From assembly GCA_009775605.1 (NCBI GenBank), contig VSPV01000074.1, positions 1-11,543 on the forward strand: a stretch of DNA of 11,543 nt. The letters are read 5' to 3'. The stretch comes from Paramuribaculum sp. (GTDB lineage: Bacteria; Bacteroidota; Bacteroidia; Bacteroidales; Muribaculaceae). A program made the position numbers and the translations under genes. The notes under the pieces were generated by a model. That model was not told the DNA's origin and did no database searches. It was given only the letters and a program-made list of their open reading frames with translations. Numbering within the stretch: the first letter of the stretch is position 1; every line of letters begins with the position of its first letter. Positions 7,015-11,543 of the stretch are shown here, piece after piece.

Positions 7015-7090
7015 GCTGTTTGTGCTGTGGCCAGTGCTTTCCAACCTTTTTTCAATGAATCCGTACCATTTTTATGGTCATAGCGAAGTC

Positions 7091-7124
7091 TGTGGATGCA
7101 ATACCATGTTTTTGGTTAAATTTG
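7091..7124 (+). promoter_or_regulatory. Probable promoter of the DUF3737-patB-MATE operon
   Basis: TAAATTTG at 7117-7124 is an exact TAnnTTTG -7 box, 21 bp before the ATG at 7146. The -33 region is weak: TGTG at 7091-7094 is the nearest match to TTTG. The transcript would have a very short leader, as for lepA. Weak -33 boxes may mean that an activator is needed. Confidence 0.45.
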
Positions 7125-7145
7125 CATTGAAAAACATTAAAAGCA

Positions 7146-7988
7146 ATGGAAACAATCAAAGATAAGGAATTCAGCGGAGAGCGTCCGCTGTTTGAAACAC
7201 ATGACACGGAGCTGGTGAATGTGACAATCGGGACAGGTGAATCTGCTTTGAAAGAGTGCAGCAATATCGTGGCCCGGGACTGCCGTTTTGAAGGCAAATA
7301 TCCTTTTTGGCATGTGGACGGATTCAAAATTGAAAGATGTCTTTTCACCGAAGGCGCAAGAGCTGCTTTATGGTACTCCCGGAATGTGGAGATGACCGAT
7401 ACCCTAATCGAGGCTCCCAAGATGTTCCGAATGATGGACGGCATCACCCTGGAGAATGTGAAGATACCTCATGCGCAGGAAACTCTCTGGGATTGCCGTA
7501 ATATAAAACTCAGGAATGTGCAGGTTGAGAATGCCGATTATATATTCATGCATTGCGAGAATGTCGATATCAAGGATTATCGGCAGGATGGAAACTATTC
7601 GTTCCAGTATGTAAAGAATGCGATAATAAGAAACGCCGTGCTTAACTCCAGAGACGCACTCTGGAACACGGAGAATGTGACGGTCTATGACTCTGAAATA
7701 AATGGCGAGTTCATAGGCTGGTATTCCAAGAATCTCAAGCTGGTCAATTGCCGTATCTCGGGTACTCAGCCCCTGTGCTATATCTCGAATCTGGTGATGA
7801 TTAACTGCACAATGGCACCGGACTGTGACCGTTGTTTCGAGGACAGCGAAGTCTATGCTACAATAGATTCTGAAGTGACGAGTGTTGTGAATCCCCGTAC
7901 CGGTTTCATAAAGACGCATGGAATCAGTGAACTGATTGTCGACAAGAACGTTCGTAATCCTGCGGACTGTGAAATAATAACTGCTTAA
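7146..7988 (+). CDS. DUF3737 family right-handed beta-helix protein
   Basis: This 280-residue protein without signal peptide or membrane segment is presumably cytoplasmic. Its sequence and length match the DUF3737 family as I recall it, whose function is not established. From about residue 55 the chain falls into rungs beginning near residues 55, 76, 95, 115, 135, 154, 173, 192 and 211, almost all 19-20 residues long. Each opens with an aromatic or bulky residue two to five positions before an N-hydrophobic pattern (WYSRNVEM, WDCRNIKL, WNTENVTV, WYSKNLKL). Such regular rungs indicate a right-handed beta-helix of the pectate-lyase or pentapeptide-like kind. No catalytic residues can be named. 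It is the first gene of a three-gene operon; the PLP enzyme gene follows after 8 bp. I recall DUF3737 genes next to MalY/PatB-type genes in other gut bacteria, which suggests a linked role. Confidence 0.8.
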   Translation: METIKDKEFSGERPLFETHDTELVNVTIGTGESALKECSNIVARDCRFEGKYPFWHVDGFKIERCLFTEGARAALWYSRNVEMTDTLIEAPKMFRMMDGITLENVKIPHAQETLWDCRNIKLRNVQVENADYIFMHCENVDIKDYRQDGNYSFQYVKNAIIRNAVLNSRDALWNTENVTVYDSEINGEFIGWYSKNLKLVNCRISGTQPLCYISNLVMINCTMAPDCDRCFEDSEVYATIDSEVTSVVNPRTGFIKTHGISELIVDKNVRNPADCEIITA

Positions 7989-7996
7989 GCTTTATA

Positions 7997-9166
7997 ATGA
8001 GAAAAGAGTTTGATTTCAATGCTCCTGCTGTCAGACGAGGATCAGGATGTATGAAATGGGACGAAGCGCCGGATTCCGATGTGATACCTCTTTGGGTGGC
8101 AGATATGGATTTCCGGACAGCCCCCAATATAATTCGTGCCCTGTCCAAACGTGTTGAGCATGGTGTGTTCGGTTATACTTTTGTGGATGATGAATACTAT
8201 CAGAGACTGGCGGACTGGTTCTCGTCGCGCCATGGATGGACTTTTGCCCGTGGACAGGTTATCTATACCAGCGGGGTTGTGCCGGCGTTGTCGGCTATCA
8301 TCAAGGCTTTGACCCGTCCCGGCGACGGGGTGATTGTCCAGACGCCTGTCTACAATTGCTTCTTTTCATCAATCAGAAACAACGGATGTAAAATAATTGA
8401 AAATCCACTTATCTGCGAGGAATCAGGGAGAGGGGAGTTTACATTCAGGATTGACTACGATGACCTTCAGGAGAAGGTAAGGCGTCAGGATGCAAGAATA
8501 CTTCTCTTGTGTAACCCTCATAATCCCGCGGGGAGAGTGTGGACAGCTGAAGAACTCCGGAGAATTGCCGAAATTTGCCGCGAAGAGAATGTGACTGTGG
8601 TAAGTGATGAGATTCATTGTGAGCTTTGCATGCCTGGATACTCATATACACCTTTTGCGACAATAGAGCCATCCGCGATAGTTTGTACCTCGCCGTCCAA
8701 AGCTTTCAATACAGCCGGTTTACAGATTGCCAATATTGTGTGTCCGGATGAAGGCACCCGTGTAAAAGTGGACCGTGCGATCAATGACAATGAAGTCTGT
8801 GATGTGAATCCATTCGGAATCGTGGCGCTCAAGGCCTCATATTCACAGGAAGGAGAGGAATGGCTTTCACAGCTTATTGAATATCTGCACGGCAATTACA
8901 TGATGATGAAGACTATGCTGCAAGAAGCTGTGCCGGATTTCAAGGTAAGCAAGCTCGAAGGCACATATCTTCCCATGATTGACGTCCGCGCTTATGGAAT
9001 GCCGGTGGAGAATCTCGAGCGTGAGCTTCTTGAACAGGCGAAAGTCTGGGTTAATTCATCGGCAATGTATGGGTGCGACGGCTTTCTTCGAATAAATATA
9101 GCCACTCAACGCCAGAACCTTCGGGCCGGGATAAGCCGATTAATAGATTTCTTTATGACGGAGTGA
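7997..9166 (+). CDS. patB: MalY/PatB family PLP-dependent C-S lyase/aminotransferase
   Basis: This 389-residue fold-type I PLP enzyme is of the MalY/PatB subfamily. Members cleave cystathionine or other cysteine S-conjugates to a thiol, pyruvate and ammonia, and act in the cytosol. Subfamily marks: PLWVADMDF at 31-39, the PLP-phosphate region TSGVVPALS at 91-99, CNPHNPAGR at 172-180 (Asn176 stacks on the pyridine ring region), VVSDEIHCEL with Asp204 contacting the ring nitrogen, and TSPSKAFN with the Schiff-base Lys235. The length is typical. The substrate is not readable: a housekeeping cystathionine beta-lyase role and detoxification of S-conjugates are both possible. The gene sits 8 bp after the DUF3737 gene, and its TGA overlaps the GTG of the MATE gene, so the three are almost certainly cotranscribed. 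The symbol denotes the family; a malY label would be equally defensible. Confidence 0.88.
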   Translation: MRKEFDFNAPAVRRGSGCMKWDEAPDSDVIPLWVADMDFRTAPNIIRALSKRVEHGVFGYTFVDDEYYQRLADWFSSRHGWTFARGQVIYTSGVVPALSAIIKALTRPGDGVIVQTPVYNCFFSSIRNNGCKIIENPLICEESGRGEFTFRIDYDDLQEKVRRQDARILLLCNPHNPAGRVWTAEELRRIAEICREENVTVVSDEIHCELCMPGYSYTPFATIEPSAIVCTSPSKAFNTAGLQIANIVCPDEGTRVKVDRAINDNEVCDVNPFGIVALKASYSQEGEEWLSQLIEYLHGNYMMMKTMLQEAVPDFKVSKLEGTYLPMIDVRAYGMPVENLERELLEQAKVWVNSSAMYGCDGFLRINIATQRQNLRAGISRLIDFFMTE

Positions 9167-10632
9167 ATCTAACAGCACAAATACAATCCGGTAAACCGCT
9201 GTCGTTCGGTCAGAAACTCAAACTGACTGCAGAATTGTCGTGGCCATCCATAATGGCTCAGTTGTCAAGCATACTCATGCAGTATATTGATGCTGCGATG
9301 GTGGGGCATCTCGGAGCCGATGACAGTGCCGCCGTGGGGCTGGTATCCACAAGCCTATGGCTCTTCTGGGGGCTCTGTTCGGCGGCTACTGTCGGCTTTT
9401 CGGTGCAGGTCGCGCACCGCGTGGGTGCAGCCGACTATACTCAGGCGCGGGCCATATTCCGTCAGGGCATCACAGCTTCTCTGGCATTCGGGACCATAAT
9501 GGCGCTAATCGGCATTTCTATTTCCGGGATGCTGCCGCATTGGCTTGGCGGAGATGAGGTGGTATGTGGGAAAGCCTCAGTTTATTTTCTTGTTTTTGTG
9601 GCAGCTTTGCCTATACTCAGCATGAATTATCTGGGTTCGGCGATGCTTCGCGCCACGGGAAACATGCGGACTGCAGGAGCTCTGAATATAATGATGTGTG
9701 TACTTGATGTGATATTCAACTTCTTTCTGATATTTCCCGGTGTGAATCTTGAGATAGGAGGGTTCGCTTTCAGAACGGCCGGAATGGGGCTCGGGGTCCT
9801 TGGGGCCGCTTTAGGAACGGTATGTGCTGAAATTGTTACTGCAGGTGCGGTGATGTGGCTTGCGTGCCGACATCAGCCTGAACTGGCAATATTCGGGAGG
9901 AAATCGGATTCGAGGAATGTCACACTTCGACACTTTATTCCCACGGGCAAAATACTTAGAAATGCGCTGAAAGTGTCTGCACCGATGACATTGGAGCACG
10001 GGGTGATATGCGGGGCGCAAATAATGGTTACGGTGATAGTGGCACCTTTGGGCGTATTTGCGATAGCGGCCAATTCTTTTGCAGTCACGGCGGAGGCATT
10101 GTGTTATATGCCGGGTTATGGCATAGCTGATGCAGCCACAACCCTTGTGGGGCAAAGTTTCGGTGCTAAACGCAAGGACCTTGCGCGTCAGTTCGGATAT
10201 ATAACCGTCGGGCTTGGAATGTTTGTGATGACGCTCATGGGAGCTGTGATGTGGCTTTTCGCCCCGGAGGTTATGAGGATGTTCACCCCTGTGGAGGGGA
10301 TAGTGGATCTGGGCGTTGAAGCATTGCGTATCGAGGCCTGGGCCGAGCCTATGTTTGCCGCCTCAATAGTAGCATACGGAGTGATGGTGGGTGTCGGCGA
10401 CACTCTCATTCCGGCATCGATGAACTTTCTAAGTATCTGGCTTGTCAGACTTCCTATCGCAGCGGTGCTCGCGCCCGTAATGGGACTGCGTGGAGTCTGG
10501 ATTGCGATGTGTGTGGAGCTCTGTATAAGAGGCTTTATCTTTTTATGGCGACTTATTTCAGGTGCGTGGATAAAACATGGGCTCGACACTGCGTCGGAGT
10601 TGGCTCCTTCGCAGGTCGAACCCAACATTTAA
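9163..10632 (+). CDS. MATE family multidrug/toxin exporter
   Basis: From the GTG at 9163 the protein has 489 residues and about twelve membrane segments in two homologous halves joined by a hydrophilic loop (about 238-268). MATE marks: WPSIMAQLSSILMQYIDAAM near 27-46, the first-half VGFSVQVAHRVGA at 77-89 and its second-half counterpart VGQSFGAKRKD at 329-339. It exports organic cations or other small molecules by Na+ or H+ antiport; the substrate is unknown. Start choice: an in-frame ATG at 9073 would add 30 residues (beginning MRRLSSNKYSH) that are merely patB read in another frame. GTG at 9163 overlaps the patB stop (GTGA) and leaves about 25 residues before the first helix, typical of the family. 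The next start, TTG at 9235, would leave almost nothing before that helix. Coupling to patB translation is likely. Confidence 0.88.
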   Translation: MNLTAQIQSGKPLSFGQKLKLTAELSWPSIMAQLSSILMQYIDAAMVGHLGADDSAAVGLVSTSLWLFWGLCSAATVGFSVQVAHRVGAADYTQARAIFRQGITASLAFGTIMALIGISISGMLPHWLGGDEVVCGKASVYFLVFVAALPILSMNYLGSAMLRATGNMRTAGALNIMMCVLDVIFNFFLIFPGVNLEIGGFAFRTAGMGLGVLGAALGTVCAEIVTAGAVMWLACRHQPELAIFGRKSDSRNVTLRHFIPTGKILRNALKVSAPMTLEHGVICGAQIMVTVIVAPLGVFAIAANSFAVTAEALCYMPGYGIADAATTLVGQSFGAKRKDLARQFGYITVGLGMFVMTLMGAVMWLFAPEVMRMFTPVEGIVDLGVEALRIEAWAEPMFAASIVAYGVMVGVGDTLIPASMNFLSIWLVRLPIAAVLAPVMGLRGVWIAMCVELCIRGFIFLWRLISGAWIKHGLDTASELAPSQVEPNI

Positions 10633-10651
10633 GGTTTTACTCTACTTCAGT

Positions 10652-11515
10652 TTATTTCAGCATAAGCCGTTTAAGAACCACTACGGTCTTACCGGCAGCA
10701 TCGGTGAAGAAGATTATATCTTTATTGCCTGTGGTTGCGACTTTTTTAGCGGATTCAAGCGCTTTGAGGAAAGCCTGTTCAGTTTCCATATCGGGACACA
10801 TCATACGCGTGGTGGCCAGATTGGCAAATTCAATGGAATTCTGGACATCGGGGTTAAGTCTGATATCGCCGTTGAGAATATTGCAACCGGCATTGCCATG
10901 AATCTTAAGCTCAGGAATGTCTATTACTATTTTCATCTCGGAATCCTGCGGAACGGGAGTGTTGCCTATTTTCTGGACAGCCCAGGCTCCATTTACAAAA
11001 TCGAGGTCGGATTTGCGAAGAATCATCGTGGTAGCACCCGCCCCGTTCTTTAAATAAAGAAGGTAATCGGAGCCTACTTTTTCGATGGTATAGGACTCAA
11101 CTGTGTTCAGCGCCATATTGAAGCCCATTTCGTATGGGGCATCGTTGCACATCATCATAGTAGAGATAAGCTCACCGGTCGATTTCATTTTACCGCCGGG
11201 GGTAACAGCAAATTCTCCATTCAGAGTGTTACAGCCGTTGTTGGCGTAACATTTTACCATGAACGGATTGGTGGAATCCTCATCGAAAACTATATAAGGG
11301 CGATTTTCGCCAGTTACATGCTGCTCGCCAACCTGCGAGGCCATCCATTCACCATAAAAAACTTTCTGAATGGTACCTTCGGTCTGTTCCACAGTCTGAG
11401 TTTTGACTACGCCGACGGTGGGTGTAGTCGTGGTTACCTTTTGCGTTTTACATGCACTCATGGCTAAAATGACAGATGCAGTTGTCAGTAGACAAACGGA
11501 AAATTTCATTTTCAT
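10652..11515 (-). CDS. Lipoprotein with two tandem META (HslJ-like) domains
   Basis: This 287-residue protein has a lipoprotein signal: basic MKMK start, hydrophobic core and lipobox AMSAC with the lipidated Cys at residue 22. A Thr/Val-rich linker follows (about 23-50). Two META domains come next, about 53-168 and 174-284. Each repeats the same pattern: a G-x-W opening (GEWMA, GAWAV), a GCN motif (Cys95, Cys211) followed by LNG, a T-x-MMC motif (Cys123, Cys240), and a hydrophobic terminal strand (TTMILRKS, TVVVLKR). In the HslJ/META family this domain is found in small envelope proteins, sometimes linked to heat shock or novobiocin resistance; the biochemical role is unclear. Start: ATG at 11515, with a second ATG two codons later (11509). 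Only 28 bp upstream are visible, with no convincing -7 box. The gene is convergent with the MATE gene, 19 bp apart. Confidence 0.88.
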   Translation of the reverse strand: MKMKFSVCLLTTASVILAMSACKTQKVTTTTPTVGVVKTQTVEQTEGTIQKVFYGEWMASQVGEQHVTGENRPYIVFDEDSTNPFMVKCYANNGCNTLNGEFAVTPGGKMKSTGELISTMMMCNDAPYEMGFNMALNTVESYTIEKVGSDYLLYLKNGAGATTMILRKSDLDFVNGAWAVQKIGNTPVPQDSEMKIVIDIPELKIHGNAGCNILNGDIRLNPDVQNSIEFANLATTRMMCPDMETEQAFLKALESAKKVATTGNKDIIFFTDAAGKTVVVLKRLMLK

Positions 11516-11543
11516 CGGATTATCGTATGTTATATATTTATAA

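Noticed and set aside
7065..7078. Small hairpin ACCAT/ATGGT upstream of the DUF3737 operon
   Set aside because: Only five pairs around TTTT with no following T-run and no second related site; too weak to call.
7404..7919. 171-residue open frame on the minus strand inside the DUF3737 gene
   Set aside because: It is fully antisense to a clear coding region, has no recognisable domain and lies between plus-strand genes with tight spacing; a reading-frame shadow.
9073..9162. N-terminal extension of the MATE protein from the ATG at 9073
   Set aside because: Those 30 codons lie inside patB in a different frame, are polar and not family-like, and a GTG overlapping the patB stop gives a better start.

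Overview
The window reads as ordinary chromosomal DNA of a member of the Bacteroidales. The evidence is: -7 boxes of the Bacteroidetes TAnnTTTG type in front of several genes, the near absence of purine-rich Shine-Dalgarno sites, an RprX/RprY-type two-component pair, 21-residue leucine-rich repeats of the secreted Bacteroidetes kind, and a tandem META-domain lipoprotein. A gut family such as Muribaculaceae is possible, but I cannot settle the family from sequence alone.

Layout. (1) 1-1011: the 3' part of a secreted leucine-rich-repeat protein, closed by a strong terminator. (2) 1133-4552: lepA (elongation factor 4) behind a clear promoter, then nhaA (Na+/H+ antiporter) 74 bp downstream, ended by a 15-bp perfect hairpin terminator. 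(3) 4561-7014: a promoter and long leader, then a sensor kinase and an OmpR-class response regulator (rprX-rprY type) 7 bp apart. (4) 7091-10632: a promoter and a tight three-gene operon made of a DUF3737 beta-helix protein, a MalY/PatB-type PLP enzyme (C-S lyase family) and a MATE exporter whose GTG start overlaps the preceding stop codon. (5) 10652-11515, minus strand: a lipoprotein with two META domains, convergent with the MATE gene and only 19 bp from it. Every plus-strand gene runs the same way. No RNA gene, insertion sequence, phage gene, CRISPR array or toxin-antitoxin pair is visible, and no gene-free stretch exceeds 250 bp.

The least expected signal is regulatory. An identical inverted repeat, AAACAATT-N9-AATTGTT, occurs just upstream of nhaA and again in the leader of the kinase gene. 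I found it nowhere else in the window. It may be a common operator tying the sodium antiporter to the neighbouring two-component system. The second point of interest is the DUF3737-PatB-MATE operon, whose joint function is not known to me. I see no convincing wholly new system (defence, mobile or biosynthetic) here.
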